From positions 124,001 through 188,000 of the forward strand of contig NZ_AUCI01000002.1 in assembly GCF_000429685.1 (NCBI RefSeq): 64,000 bases of DNA, in the 5' to 3' direction. The number at the start of each line of letters is the position of its first letter. Positions within the stretch are counted from its first letter, which is position 1. This DNA is from Salibacterium aidingense DSM 18341 (lineage in GTDB: Bacteria > Bacillota > Bacilli > Bacillales > Marinococcaceae). A program made the position numbers and the translations under genes. Under the pieces are notes generated by a model. The model did not search any database, had not been told where the DNA came from, and saw only the letters and a program-made list of their open reading frames with translations. Below are positions 25,278-34,136 of this stretch, in pieces.

Positions 25278-26014
25278 GTCACATCTTTCCTTTCCTGCTG
25301 GGTATTCAACATGTACTGCAAGGCGCGGGGGAGATCCTGCTCCCAGAAGCTCCAAAGATGGCCGCCGTTAAATTCGTGGTAATAGCGGCGTCCGGTTCCC
25401 TGCTGTAATAGGTGGTGGAGCTTCCGGTTTGGTGTCAGAAAATCCTGAATGCTGCCATCCGTGGTGTGAACTTTTGTTTCGTCCAGGCCAATCGCATGGT
25501 AAATATCAAAGGGGTGCCATTCCTTGCTAGTTTGAACCGCCTGCAGGACAGTGTCGTTGACAAATGGAGAATGTATCATAATTCTGGCAAACGTATGCGG
25601 ATAACGCAGGGCGGTGAGAAGAGAAATGGTCCCTGCCAGAGAATCTCCCATCAGTGTCCGTCCATAGGAGAGTCTGGGGGTTGGAAATTCACTTTCCAAA
25701 AAAGGGAGCAGCTCTTTGGCAAGGAAGGACATGTAGTCGTAATGCCTCCGACTCTCAGGGTGATACCATTCTCTGCGCTGCCCTATACTGGGGTAAGGAA
25801 CGCCAATTACGATAGTATCCTCCGCTCCAGCTTCAATGGCGCCTTCGATTTTCCGCCCAATCTTTCCCAGCTGGAAATAATCTCGTCCATCCTGGGCAAT
25901 CGCAAGATGATATGTATACAGCCGGCTGTAATTTGGCGGCAGATAAACGTGCAAATCAAAAGTATAGTCTAATAATTCACTGCGAAATGGTAAAGCTCTC
26001 ATTGTTCCGTTCAA
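25274..26014 (-). CDS. yjcH: Esterase-like alpha/beta hydrolase, YjcH-like
   Basis: The 246-residue protein belongs to the esterase D / enterochelin-esterase type: HVYLPPNYSRLYTYHLAIAQDGRDYF, the nucleophile elbow LMGDSLAGTISL (Ser in GDSLAG), and a late histidine in FNGGHLWSFWEQDLP. It probably hydrolyses an ester in the cytosol; no signal peptide is seen. A TTG start at 26014 has AAAGGAAG upstream; an ATG at 26002 is the alternative. It is followed by yjcF with a four-base overlap of stop and start region. Confidence 0.82.
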   Translation of the reverse strand: MNGTMRALPFRSELLDYTFDLHVYLPPNYSRLYTYHLAIAQDGRDYFQLGKIGRKIEGAIEAGAEDTIVIGVPYPSIGQRREWYHPESRRHYDYMSFLAKELLPFLESEFPTPRLSYGRTLMGDSLAGTISLLTALRYPHTFARIMIHSPFVNDTVLQAVQTSKEWHPFDIYHAIGLDETKVHTTDGSIQDFLTPNRKLHHLLQQGTGRRYYHEFNGGHLWSFWEQDLPRALQYMLNTQQERKDVT

Positions 26015-26158
26015 GAGGTTTAGCTTCCTTTCCAGACGGTAATACGATTAAGAGCGTAACACGCATGTGGACGAAGTTCAACTAATATAATACGCTGCAA
26101 ACAGATATCAATGAAGAAAAACGCGCATATGATACAATAGATAGAGGGGGAATGAACG

Positions 26159-26710
26159 ATGAAAAAACCTGTAGCTAGTGATGTAGTTGAAAAGGCCGCC
26201 CGGAATGCTCTGGCAGAGCGTGGGGTCAAGGTGGAAGATATTGCAAAAATCGTATACGAGATGCAGGCCAAATACGCCCCGAATTTAACGATGGATGATT
26301 GTTATGAAAGTGCCGATGCTGTCCTTTGTAAACGGGAAATACAGCATGCAGTACTGGTAGGGATAGAACTGGATAAACTGGCGGAAAAAAATCAATTATC
26401 GGAGCCTCTTCAGACACTGGTCGATACTGACGAGGGGCTGTTTGGGGTGGACGAAACGATTGCGCTTGGCTCTGTGTTTGGTTTTGGCAGTATTGCTGTG
26501 ACCACCTTTGGGTACTTGGATAAAGAGAAAAGCGGAGTGATTAAAGAGCTGGATACCAATAAAGAGGAAATCCACACCTTTTTGGATGACCTTGTTGCAA
26601 GTATTGCTTCCAACGCTTCAGCACGGCTGGCCCACCGGATGAGAGACCGGGATGAAAGCCAAAGCAATGATAAAATAAAAAAACGGGAAGATGAAGAACT
26701 TATCGGCTGA
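26159..26710 (+). CDS. pgpA: Phosphatidylglycerophosphatase A-type protein (YutG-like)
   Basis: The 183-residue protein has the PgpA fold signs: VEDIAKIVYEMQAKYAPNLTMDDC, TVDETIALGSVFG-like DETIALGSVFGFGSIAVTTFGYLDKEK, and a charged tail. In Firmicutes these are the YutG-type proteins that dephosphorylate phosphatidylglycerophosphate to phosphatidylglycerol. GAGGGGG precedes the ATG. The C-terminal 20 residues (DRDESQSNDKIKKREDEE) are an added charged tail. It is a single gene with a TACAAT-type -10 at 26133. Confidence 0.8.
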   Translation: MKKPVASDVVEKAARNALAERGVKVEDIAKIVYEMQAKYAPNLTMDDCYESADAVLCKREIQHAVLVGIELDKLAEKNQLSEPLQTLVDTDEGLFGVDETIALGSVFGFGSIAVTTFGYLDKEKSGVIKELDTNKEEIHTFLDDLVASIASNASARLAHRMRDRDESQSNDKIKKREDEELIG

Positions 26711-26881
26711 GCGCAGGCAGCACAGCAGGAGCTCTGCGGAAGATCTCCTGCTGAGCGTGTGCATAGGCTTAACCATAAAAAGAGCGTGGTATGGGCGGAG
26801 GACCGTTCATTTTTCCCACGAAGAATGATTTTTTTTCGAAAATGGGATAAAATAGAAAGGAAGATCTTAAGAAGGAGCAGG

Positions 26882-27073
26882 ATGATTGTGATGGCAGCTC
26901 AACCGCGTTGGATTTATTGGAAAGAAACATTTCGCTCCAAATTTCAGGCAGGCTGTCTGAAAGCTAAACTTGAAGATAATTGGAGCAATGGATATGAAAT
27001 AGGTCCATTTGTAGAAATACGTAAATTAAAAACGAATAAGTATGTTGTGCGCTATACATACGATGAATCGTAG
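26882..27073 (+). CDS. Small hypothetical protein
   Basis: A 63-residue frame starts near AAGGAGCAGG with ATG at 26882 (a second ATG at 26891). It reads QPRWIYWKETFRSKFQAGCLKAKLEDNW then GYEIGPFVEIRKLKTNKYVVRYTYD, a compact beta-rich pattern. It is followed directly by a strong terminator, which supports a real gene. I do not recognise the family. Confidence 0.6.
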   Translation: MIVMAAQPRWIYWKETFRSKFQAGCLKAKLEDNWSNGYEIGPFVEIRKLKTNKYVVRYTYDES

Positions 27074-27080
27074 TATGGTA

Positions 27081-27123
27081 TGCAAAACGCTCAGACAGGA
27101 AAAGTCTGAGCGTTTTGCATTTT
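27081..27123. terminator. Bidirectional terminator between the small gene and fumC
   Basis: TGCAAAACGCTCAGAC (27081-27096) and GTCTGAGCGTTTTGCA (27104-27119) form a perfect 16-pair stem; it can serve both converging genes. Confidence 0.88.
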
Positions 27124-27124
27124 C

Positions 27125-28513
27125 TTATTCCTTTGGAGATACCATCTTTGCCGGATCCACGATGTCATCAAATTGTTCTTCCGTTAATAAACCACTCTCC
27201 AATACGGCTTCTTTTAACGTTTGTCCCTTTTCGTGAGCTGTTTTTGCTATTTTAGCTGCATTTTCATAACCGATATGGGGGTTTAAAGCGGTAACAAGCA
27301 TTAATGAATTCCGCAGATGCTCGTCAATTTTTTCCTGATTTGGTTCAATGCCTTCCGCACACTTATCATTAAAGGAGATCATCGCATCAGCAAGGAGGCA
27401 GGCCGATTGCAGGAAATTATATACGATAACAGGTTTAAACACGTTTAATTCAAAATTACCCTGGCTGGCTGCAAATCCAATAGTGGCATCATTTCCCATG
27501 ATTTGGGAGGCAGCCATTGTCATCGCTTCCGCCTGTGTTGGATTAACTTTGCCAGGCATGATGGAACTGCCGGGTTCATTCGCGGGAATGGTAATTTCTC
27601 CAATGCCGCAGCGCGGACCGCTGGCCAGCCAGCGGACGTCATTTGCTATCTTCATGAGGTCCGCCGCCAATCCCTTTAAAGCTCCGTGCGCATGATTGAT
27701 TTCGTCATGACTTGTCAAAGAATGAAATTTATTAGGAGCGGAACGGAAGGACATCCCCGTTATATCACTGATTTCTTCTGCCGTGTAATCTCCGAAGGAA
27801 GGATGGGCATTAATCCCGGTTCCAACTGCTGTTCCGCCGATGGCAAGATGTTTAACGTGCTGAATACTTTCTTTAATCATTTGTTCGCTTCTCTCCAGCA
27901 TCCGGTGCCAGCCGCTGATCTCCTGCCCCAGTGTTAATGGAGTGGCATCCTGCAGATGGGTGCGGCCGATTTTAATAACATCTTCAAATTTCTGCTGCTT
28001 CTCGGCAAAGGTCGTTTTTAATGTGTGGAGGGCGGGAAGAACGTTGTTTTCCACTTTTTGCACTGCTGCAATGTGCATTGCGGTCGGAAAAGTATCATTC
28101 GAACTTTGCGACCGATTTACATCGTCATTAGGGTGGATGGAAAAATCGCTTCCCTTTTCTTTTAAAATCTCTGTCCCACGGCGGGCAAGGACTTCATTCA
28201 TATTCATATTAGACTGGGTGCCGCTGCCGGTCTGCCAGACTACAAGCGGGAAGTGGTCATCAAGCCTCCCGCTTAATACTTCGTCGGCGGCTTTTGCAAT
28301 GGCATCCGCTTTTTCCTCTTCTATTTTGCCTAGGCGTTTGTTTGCAAGCGCGGCAGCCTTTTTTAATACCGCAAAAGCATGAACAACTTCAATCGGCATC
28401 GTTTCCTTCCCGATTTTAAAATTTTCAAGGCTGCGCTGCGTCTGGGCTCCCCAAAGTTTATCTGCCGGCACCTGCATTTCTCCCAGTGTATCTTTTTCGA
28501 TTCTGTACTCCAT
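27125..28513 (-). CDS. fumC: Class II fumarate hydratase
   Basis: The 462-residue protein has the fumarase C blocks [64 protein letters not shown] and the superfamily signature [16 protein letters not shown]. It interconverts fumarate and malate in the TCA cycle and needs no iron-sulfur cluster. AGGAGGATGCAAGC precedes the ATG. It is monocistronic on the minus strand. Confidence 0.97.
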   Translation of the reverse strand: MEYRIEKDTLGEMQVPADKLWGAQTQRSLENFKIGKETMPIEVVHAFAVLKKAAALANKRLGKIEEEKADAIAKAADEVLSGRLDDHFPLVVWQTGSGTQSNMNMNEVLARRGTEILKEKGSDFSIHPNDDVNRSQSSNDTFPTAMHIAAVQKVENNVLPALHTLKTTFAEKQQKFEDVIKIGRTHLQDATPLTLGQEISGWHRMLERSEQMIKESIQHVKHLAIGGTAVGTGINAHPSFGDYTAEEISDITGMSFRSAPNKFHSLTSHDEINHAHGALKGLAADLMKIANDVRWLASGPRCGIGEITIPANEPGSSIMPGKVNPTQAEAMTMAASQIMGNDATIGFAASQGNFELNVFKPVIVYNFLQSACLLADAMISFNDKCAEGIEPNQEKIDEHLRNSLMLVTALNPHIGYENAAKIAKTAHEKGQTLKEAVLESGLLTEEQFDDIVDPAKMVSPKE

Positions 28514-28667
28514 GCTTGCATCCTCCTGCTTCTTTTTCTGTATTAATTATCGCCTATAATTCTTGAGGAATTGTCCCTCTTCTTATAGGATAGAAAAAAT
28601 TAACCCGAAAGAAAAGCATGAAGCCAATTTTTATGGAAAAAATTCGTAAGAAAAAAGACTCATACTG

Positions 28668-28694
28668 TTAACTTTTTCTGTTACCAACCGATAT
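28668..28694 (+). promoter_or_regulatory. Sigma-D-like (motility) promoter for the chemoreceptor
   Basis: TTAA (28668-28671) and ACCGATAT (28687-28694) with a 15-base spacer resemble the sigma-D consensus TAAA-N15-GCCGATAT. It lies 53 bases before the chemoreceptor, which is the expected sigma-D target. Confidence 0.6.
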
Positions 28695-28746
28695 TAGACA
28701 TATAAGAAAAAAGGCTCAGGCAAAGAAATCTTATCAGGGAAGGTAG

Positions 28747-30432
28747 ATGATGATGAAATCAATCCGTGCAAAACTGATCGGAGTTTTTTCCGTTATACTA
28801 GGCTTTTTGCTAATTTTTACAGGGATTATGTATGTATTCATTAATGACATGAGCGATGATATTAATGCTGTCATTGAAGACGACATGAAAAAAATTCAAG
28901 CTTATGAAAACCTGGCTTACAACCTTTCCGAACGGCAGTCGGCTGCAAATGCGTATGTACTGTCCGGCAATAATACATACAAGGAAACGTTTAACGACCT
29001 TACGGAAAAGTCGACACAACTCCAGGAAGAGATACAGAGCTATGTGGAACAGCGCAGGCTGGATGACATTATTGCTGCTTCTGTGGACTGGAGAACACGG
29101 ATCCAGGAGGAAGTGTTTTCCGAATATGACGAGGGCTACCGAATTAACGCGGAATCGGCGTTAACCTCAGAGTTGATCCCCCTAGGAACGGAAATTAAGT
29201 CGGATCTCCAAATGTTAATTTCCCAGGAACAGGCCTCTGCCAATATACATGCCGGACAGGTTAACGATAGGGCTGAATTATTATCGATCATCAGTATTGC
29301 TACGGGAGCAGGGATCACCATCCTCGGCCTGTTGATAGCGATTATTATGGCTGGAAGAATTTCCAAGCCGATCAAACAAGTATCAGAAAAAGCCCGGCAG
29401 CTGTCCGAAGGAGATTTAACGGTAGAAAGTATCCGTTTGAAATCCAAGGATGAAGTCGGACAATTAGCGGGAAATTTTAACGATATGGCGGAAAACCTCC
29501 GCAATCTGCTGACGCAGACAACAACAGCTGCGGAACGGGTAGCTGCAACCTCAGAACAATTATCAGCAAGTTCCCAGGAAACATCCGCGTCCACAAACGA
29601 AATTGCAAGCACCATACAGGAAGTTTCCCAGTCTACAGACAGCACAAAAGAGAGAGCGGCAGAGAGCTTAAAGGCCATGCAGCAATTATCCCAGGATATA
29701 GAAAAAGTAACAACAGCTTCGTCCGATGTTACGAAAAAAGCGAGAGAGACCGAGGAAGCGGCGGAAAACGGCAAGAAGGAAATCAATCACTCTTCGGAAC
29801 AAATGGGTATTATTGATACCCAGGTGCAGGAAAGTGCTGAGATTATAAAACAGCTCGGGGAACGTTCTACAGAGATCGGCACCATCATTGAAACCATTAC
29901 AAATATTTCGGAACAGACAAATCTGCTGGCATTAAATGCAGCCATTGAAGCGGCACGCGCTGGAGAACATGGAAAAGGGTTTGCCGTTGTGGCAGAAGAA
30001 GTACGTAAGCTTGCGGAAGAATCCAATCAGTCCGCCAACAAGATCACAGAGTTAATTGAAGCTATTCAGGAAGAAACAAATAAAGCAGTCGAAAAAATGG
30101 AACAGGGACAGACAGAAGCAAATGAAGGGGTTGCTGTGGTGAAACGAGCCGGCTCCGCTTTCCAATCCATCCTTTCTTCCATTAAAGAAGTTGGAAGTCA
30201 GGTTCAGCATGTATCGGATATATCCTCCCAAATGTCAGCTAATTCTGCCCAGGTGACCTCGGCTGTGAAAGAAATGAGTGAAGCGGCGGAAACAAATGCA
30301 GGAAGTGCTCAAAATGTAGCTGCCGGCACGGAAGAACAGTTGGCCGCAATGGAAGAAATATCAAGTTCTTCAGAGGAATTAAGCTCCATGGCTCAAGACC
30401 TTCAGGAAGAAGTTGGGAAATTCAAAATATAG
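28747..30432 (+). CDS. Methyl-accepting chemotaxis protein
   Basis: The 561-residue protein has a first membrane helix (about 9-31), a four-helix-bundle sensor region (about 35-175), a second helix (about 178-203), a HAMP domain (about 204-257) and a cytoplasmic signalling coiled coil. The hairpin tip [38 protein letters not shown]-type region is intact. It senses an outside ligand and signals through CheA/CheW. Three ATGs in tandem (28747, 28750, 28753) follow AAGG; the inner ones are better spaced. The ligand is unknown. A terminator follows. Confidence 0.93.
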   Translation: MMMKSIRAKLIGVFSVILGFLLIFTGIMYVFINDMSDDINAVIEDDMKKIQAYENLAYNLSERQSAANAYVLSGNNTYKETFNDLTEKSTQLQEEIQSYVEQRRLDDIIAASVDWRTRIQEEVFSEYDEGYRINAESALTSELIPLGTEIKSDLQMLISQEQASANIHAGQVNDRAELLSIISIATGAGITILGLLIAIIMAGRISKPIKQVSEKARQLSEGDLTVESIRLKSKDEVGQLAGNFNDMAENLRNLLTQTTTAAERVAATSEQLSASSQETSASTNEIASTIQEVSQSTDSTKERAAESLKAMQQLSQDIEKVTTASSDVTKKARETEEAAENGKKEINHSSEQMGIIDTQVQESAEIIKQLGERSTEIGTIIETITNISEQTNLLALNAAIEAARAGEHGKGFAVVAEEVRKLAEESNQSANKITELIEAIQEETNKAVEKMEQGQTEANEGVAVVKRAGSAFQSILSSIKEVGSQVQHVSDISSQMSANSAQVTSAVKEMSEAAETNAGSAQNVAAGTEEQLAAMEEISSSSEELSSMAQDLQEEVGKFKI

Positions 30433-30438
30433 AAAAAC

Positions 30439-30467
30439 ACACCGTTCCTTTCCGGGGCGGTGTTTTT
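30439..30467 (+). terminator. Intrinsic terminator after the chemoreceptor
   Basis: ACACCGTTCC (30439-30448) and GGGGCGGTGT (30454-30463) pair with two G-U pairs, followed by TTTT. Confidence 0.78.
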
Positions 30468-30517
30468 GTATTATGATAAGTAGTAGAAAATTTCAAAAAA
30501 GAAAGCGGGGATTTACC

Positions 30518-31486
30518 ATGAAGCAGCCGTATGTATTTATTACACGTCGTATCCCGGAAGATATCATAACACCATTGAAGGCAGAGGGCCGGGTTTCGAT
30601 GTGGGAGAAGGAAGAAACACCGGTTCCTTACGAAAGGCTGGAAGAAGAAATAAAAAAAGCTGATGCTGTTTTCTGTAATGTATCAGATCCAATCGATGCA
30701 GCATTGCTAGAGAAAGCGGAACGTCTGAAAGTAATTGCCACGATGGCTGTCGGGTACAATAATATTGACATCCAGGCTGCTGCAGAAAGGAACATACAGG
30801 TGGCGCATACCCCGGGGGTATTGACAGAAACCACTGCTGATTTGACGTTCGCTCTGTTAATGGCAGCTGCAAGACGGATACCTGAGGGAATCGAAGTCAT
30901 TAAAAACAATGAATGGGGAGCATGGGCTCCTTTCTTTTTAACAGGCCGCGATATTCACCACGCCAGGCTTGGCATTATTGGAATGGGACGAATCGGCGAG
31001 GCCGTGGCCAAACGTGCCACAGGATTTGACATGGATATCGTGTATCATAACCGCTCCCGTAAGCCGGAAACAGAAGAAGCCGTGGGAGCCGTTTATGTGG
31101 AGATGGAGGAGCTTCTTGAAACATCGGATTTTGTCTGTGTTCAAACTCCCTACACGAAGGAAACCCATCACCTGATGAATCGAGAAGCTTTTCAGAAAAT
31201 GAAATCCACTGCAGTATTTGTCAATACATCACGAGGACCAATTGTTGATGAGACAGCTCTCTATGAAGCTTTAAAAGAAGGGGACATTCAGGCAGCCGGA
31301 TTAGATGTTTTTGAAAATGAGCCGGTTCGTTCCAACCATCCGCTGCTCACGCTGCCAAATGTAACGGCTCTCCCACATATCGGCAGTGCGAGTGAGGATA
31401 CGAGGCGTAAGATGGCGGAAATGACGGTGGGCCATATTCTGCAGGGCCTGCGCGGGGAAGATGTGGCGCATAAAGTAGAGATGTAG
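30518..31486 (+). CDS. D-2-hydroxyacid dehydrogenase (glyoxylate/gluconate 2-ketoreductase type)
   Basis: The 322-residue protein has the NAD(P) loop LGIIGMGRIGEAVAKRATGF followed by HNRSRK, which suggests NADPH use. Catalytic Arg lies in NTSRGPIVDE, Glu in FENEP and His in LPHIGSAS. It reduces 2-keto acids such as glyoxylate, hydroxypyruvate or 2-ketogluconate, as B. subtilis YvcT does. The ATG at 30518 has GCGGGG upstream and begins at the fold; the open frame before it is not conserved. Confidence 0.88.
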   Translation: MKQPYVFITRRIPEDIITPLKAEGRVSMWEKEETPVPYERLEEEIKKADAVFCNVSDPIDAALLEKAERLKVIATMAVGYNNIDIQAAAERNIQVAHTPGVLTETTADLTFALLMAAARRIPEGIEVIKNNEWGAWAPFFLTGRDIHHARLGIIGMGRIGEAVAKRATGFDMDIVYHNRSRKPETEEAVGAVYVEMEELLETSDFVCVQTPYTKETHHLMNREAFQKMKSTAVFVNTSRGPIVDETALYEALKEGDIQAAGLDVFENEPVRSNHPLLTLPNVTALPHIGSASEDTRRKMAEMTVGHILQGLRGEDVAHKVEM

Positions 31487-31507
31487 AATCCTTCCGTTTA
31501 AACAGTA

Positions 31508-31535
31508 AAAGCCCCTCTACTGAAGCGGGGTTTGT
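31508..31535. terminator. Terminator-like hairpin after the hydroxyacid dehydrogenase
   Basis: AAGCCCC and GGGGTTT arms enclose an 11-base loop. On the minus strand it ends in TTTTAC. It may serve either converging gene. Confidence 0.55.
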
Positions 31536-31552
31536 CCCTTTCTATGAAACGA

Positions 31553-31595
31553 ACCCAGGCTTTTGCCTTTTCTAAAGCAGGGCAGAAGCCTGGGT
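31553..31595. repeat. Long inverted repeat between converging genes
   Basis: ACCCAGGCTTTTGCC (31553-31567) and GGCAGAAGCCTGGGT (31581-31595) form a 15-pair stem with one G-U pair. Neither side has a good T run. It is probably an RNA-stabilising or weak termination element. Confidence 0.5.
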
Positions 31596-31649
31596 CGTTA
31601 TTCGGTCTAAGTCTCCGTAGAGAGAACGGACGACAAAAGAATTTTCCCT

Positions 31650-33002
31650 TTATAGCTGGTTTTGTTCTTCTTCCCGTTTTATTTTCAGGAAATGTGTAGT
31701 TTCTGCAACGACAATACCGGAAAGGCCGAGGAGCCCGATAAGGTTCGGGGCTGCCATCATTCCGTTCATGATATCTGCGATAGCCCATACAGTATCCAGT
31801 TTTAATATGGCCCCAAAAAATATAGCGAGGACAAAAACTACCCGGTAAATAAAAATGGAAGAAGGCCTTTTCGTTAAATAATAAATACAACGTTCCCCGT
31901 AGTACGACCAGCCGAGCATGGTAGAGTAGCAGAAGAAAATAAGCCCGATCGAAACGATGAACGCCCCTGCGGGTCCAAGAAACATTTCAAACGTAGCAGA
32001 AGTAAGAGCTGCCCCGTCGACATCTGAACTTTCCCCTCTGTACATACCACCCATAACGAGTGCAATACCAGTGATGGAACAGATAATGATGGTATCAATA
32101 AATACCTGGGTCATCGATACCAATGCCTGTCGTCCGGGATAATCCGTTTTGGCGGAAGCAGCTGCTATCGGCGCAGATCCAAGGCCGGCCTCGTTGGAAA
32201 ATACACCACGGGCGACCCCCATCTGAATCACTGCTCCAATGGCACCGCCTGCGACAGCCTGACCAGTAAACGCATCAGTGAAAATGAGTCCAACCGCTGC
32301 CGGGACAAGATCAAAATTGAAAATAATAAGAGCAATGCCCCCAATAACATATAAAACAGCCATAATAGGCACGATAAAGGAAACAACCCGTCCGATCGTT
32401 TTGATCCCTCCGATAATAACGATACCGGCCAGAATCATTAGAATTAACCCTGTTGCTGCATTGGGAACTCCCCAGTTGGACTGCAGGACATCAGCAACGG
32501 AGTTGGACTGGACAGTGTTTCCAATTCCAAATGAAGCGACGGCGGCAAAGATGGCAAACAGCACAGCGAGCCACTTCCATCCCAGTCCTTTTTCAATATA
32601 ATACATGGGACCGCCGGCCATTTCGCCTCGTTCATCTTTAATTCGGTATTTCACGGCTAATATTGCCTCGGCGTACTTTGTTGCCATTCCAAATAATGCT
32701 GAAATCCACATCCACAAAACAGCCCCGGGTCCCCCGACGACTACAGCTGTGGCCACCCCAGCAATATTACCAGTTCCAACCGTGGCTGCCAGAGCCGTCA
32801 TCAATGATTGAAAGTGGGTGATATCCCCTTCCGATGATTGGTCACGCTTACTGAATACTAACTTTAACGCGTAAGGAAGAATCGAGAATTGCAAAAAGGT
32901 TAACCGTATCGTAAGAAAAATTCCTGTTCCCACTAACAAGATTAAAAACGGCGGTCCCCAGACAAAATCACTAATGACTCCTAACACGTCTTCTACACTC
33001 AA
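31650..33002 (-). CDS. Alanine/glycine:sodium symporter (AGCS family)
   Basis: The 450-residue membrane protein has the AGCS features: VWGPPFLILLVGTGIFLTIRL, ALAATVGTGNIAGVATAV with the substrate/sodium segment GTGNIAGV, AGGPMYYIEKGLG, GVARGVFSNEAGLGSAPIAAA and GWSYYGERCIYYL. About 11 helices are present. It imports alanine or glycine with Na+. The TTG at 33002 is chosen because AAAGGAGGGG lies just upstream; earlier in-frame starts extend the protein by charged residues only. Confidence 0.92.
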   Translation of the reverse strand: MSVEDVLGVISDFVWGPPFLILLVGTGIFLTIRLTFLQFSILPYALKLVFSKRDQSSEGDITHFQSLMTALAATVGTGNIAGVATAVVVGGPGAVLWMWISALFGMATKYAEAILAVKYRIKDERGEMAGGPMYYIEKGLGWKWLAVLFAIFAAVASFGIGNTVQSNSVADVLQSNWGVPNAATGLILMILAGIVIIGGIKTIGRVVSFIVPIMAVLYVIGGIALIIFNFDLVPAAVGLIFTDAFTGQAVAGGAIGAVIQMGVARGVFSNEAGLGSAPIAAASAKTDYPGRQALVSMTQVFIDTIIICSITGIALVMGGMYRGESSDVDGAALTSATFEMFLGPAGAFIVSIGLIFFCYSTMLGWSYYGERCIYYLTKRPSSIFIYRVVFVLAIFFGAILKLDTVWAIADIMNGMMAAPNLIGLLGLSGIVVAETTHFLKIKREEEQNQL

Positions 33003-33210
33003 TCGAACCCCTCCTTTGTCCATTTCTCTTTCGGTCCATATGTACAAGTTTATGCCGGAAAGAGACATATCCTCATTATAGGAATGAAGATATATATGAG
33101 TATAGCAGATTGGAAACTATTGTAACATAAGAATTTTACGACTTTTCTTTTTTTTCTTCTACATTATTATGGTACGCTGAAATTAGATAGGAAAGAACCA
33201 GAGGAGGCCG

Positions 33211-33783
33211 ATGATGAGTACAAACCATTTAAAAATCCTGGGTATTTCAGGGAGTCTGCGAAAAGATTCCTTTAATCGAATGATACTGCGTGAAATGGCC
33301 CGGCATACACCAGAAGGGGCGGACGTTTCCATATTCAATTTAAAACATGTCCCGCTTTTTAATGCAGATTTGGAGGAAAACGGAGATCCCGAAGCGGTGG
33401 AGGATTTTAAGGAATCGATTCTAGAGGCGGACGGCTTTTTAATCGTTACCCCCGAATACAGCCACGGCATGCCCGGTGTATTGAAGAACGCACTGGATTG
33501 GGCGGCGAGTGTGACAAATAGAAACGTCTTGGACAAAAAACCAGCATATGTGCTGGGAGCCTCTCCCGCCCCTCTTGGGACTGCGTTATCCCAGGCGCAG
33601 GTCAAACAAACACTGGCCGCTGCCGGTGCGTTTGTTCTGCAGCAGCCGGAACTGTATATTGGAAAAGTACCATCCAAGATAGATGAAGCAGGAAGGCTTC
33701 AGGACGATAGTACAAAAACAAGGCTCCATCAGGCAATGGAAGCTTTTGTAGAGTGGATAGAGACAATGAAAGGGAATAACTGA
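33211..33783 (+). CDS. NADPH-dependent FMN reductase, second copy
   Basis: The 190-residue protein has GISGSLRKDSFNRMILREM near its start and VTPEYSHGMPGVLKNALDWAA, the FMN-binding motifs of the same family as the gene at 1864, but its sequence has diverged. It reduces flavins or quinones in the cytosol. Two adjacent ATGs follow GAGGAGG; the second (33214) is better spaced. It is monocistronic with its own terminator. Confidence 0.85.
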   Translation: MMSTNHLKILGISGSLRKDSFNRMILREMARHTPEGADVSIFNLKHVPLFNADLEENGDPEAVEDFKESILEADGFLIVTPEYSHGMPGVLKNALDWAASVTNRNVLDKKPAYVLGASPAPLGTALSQAQVKQTLAAAGAFVLQQPELYIGKVPSKIDEAGRLQDDSTKTRLHQAMEAFVEWIETMKGNN

Positions 33784-33816
33784 ATGAAAAACCCCCATAT
33801 TAAAATGAATGAGATA

Positions 33817-33854
33817 AAAGGGAGCTGTATAAAAAGGTACGGCTCCTTTTTTAT
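33817..33854 (+). terminator. Intrinsic terminator after the second FMN reductase
   Basis: AAAAGGGAGCTGTA and TACGGCTCCTTTT pair with one bulge and one G-U pair, followed by more Ts. Confidence 0.75.
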
Positions 33855-33994
33855 GATATAGAAAAATAATTATGAGTAGAAGCGGAAGGCGCTGTCAACG
33901 GAAAACTTTCGCCTGCAGCGGATACCCGCCTGTCTGCTTCGCCATTTGAACCTTTAAACGAACTTTTAGGAATTTATATTTTTATCTTTTTATC

Positions 33995-34008
33995 GAACCG
34001 GTTTTATT
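33995..34008. promoter_or_regulatory. LacI-type operator candidate 1
   Basis: GAACCGGTTTTATT has a palindromic AACCGGTT core with central CpG, typical of LacI-family operators. It is the mirror image of the site at 34090. Confidence 0.6.
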
Positions 34009-34020
34009 ACTTTCGAAGAT

Positions 34021-34034
34021 GGAAAGCGCTTTTT
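34021..34034. promoter_or_regulatory. Catabolite-responsive element (cre) for CcpA
   Basis: GGAAAGCGCTTTTT contains the perfect AAAGCGCTTT centre of the cre consensus TGAAAGCGCTTTCA, upstream of the sugar-type cluster promoter region. Confidence 0.6.
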
Positions 34035-34089
34035 TCATAAGAACTTAATAATAATTTACAACATGTTCTTAATGAAATAAAACTATTTT

Positions 34090-34105
34090 AATAAAACCGG
34101 TTTAA
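34090..34105. promoter_or_regulatory. LacI-type operator candidate 2
   Basis: AATAAAACCGGTTTAA repeats site 1 in inverted orientation, 99 bases centre to centre. A weak promoter (TTTACA at 34055-34060, TAAAAC at 34078-34083) lies between them, so this site would cover the transcript start. The remaining part of the 33855-34136 gap shows only an AAGAAC...GTTCTT inverted repeat (34039-34070). Confidence 0.6.
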
Positions 34106-34122
34106 GATTGGTAAGTGAGAGA

Positions 34123-34131
34123 GGGGGGGGG
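34123..34131 (+). repeat. Run of nine G in the LacI-type ribosome site
   Basis: Nine consecutive Gs form the ribosome-binding site of the regulator gene, followed by ACCGA and the TTG start. Such runs are prone to length change by slippage. Confidence 0.8.
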
Positions 34132-34136
34132 ACCGA

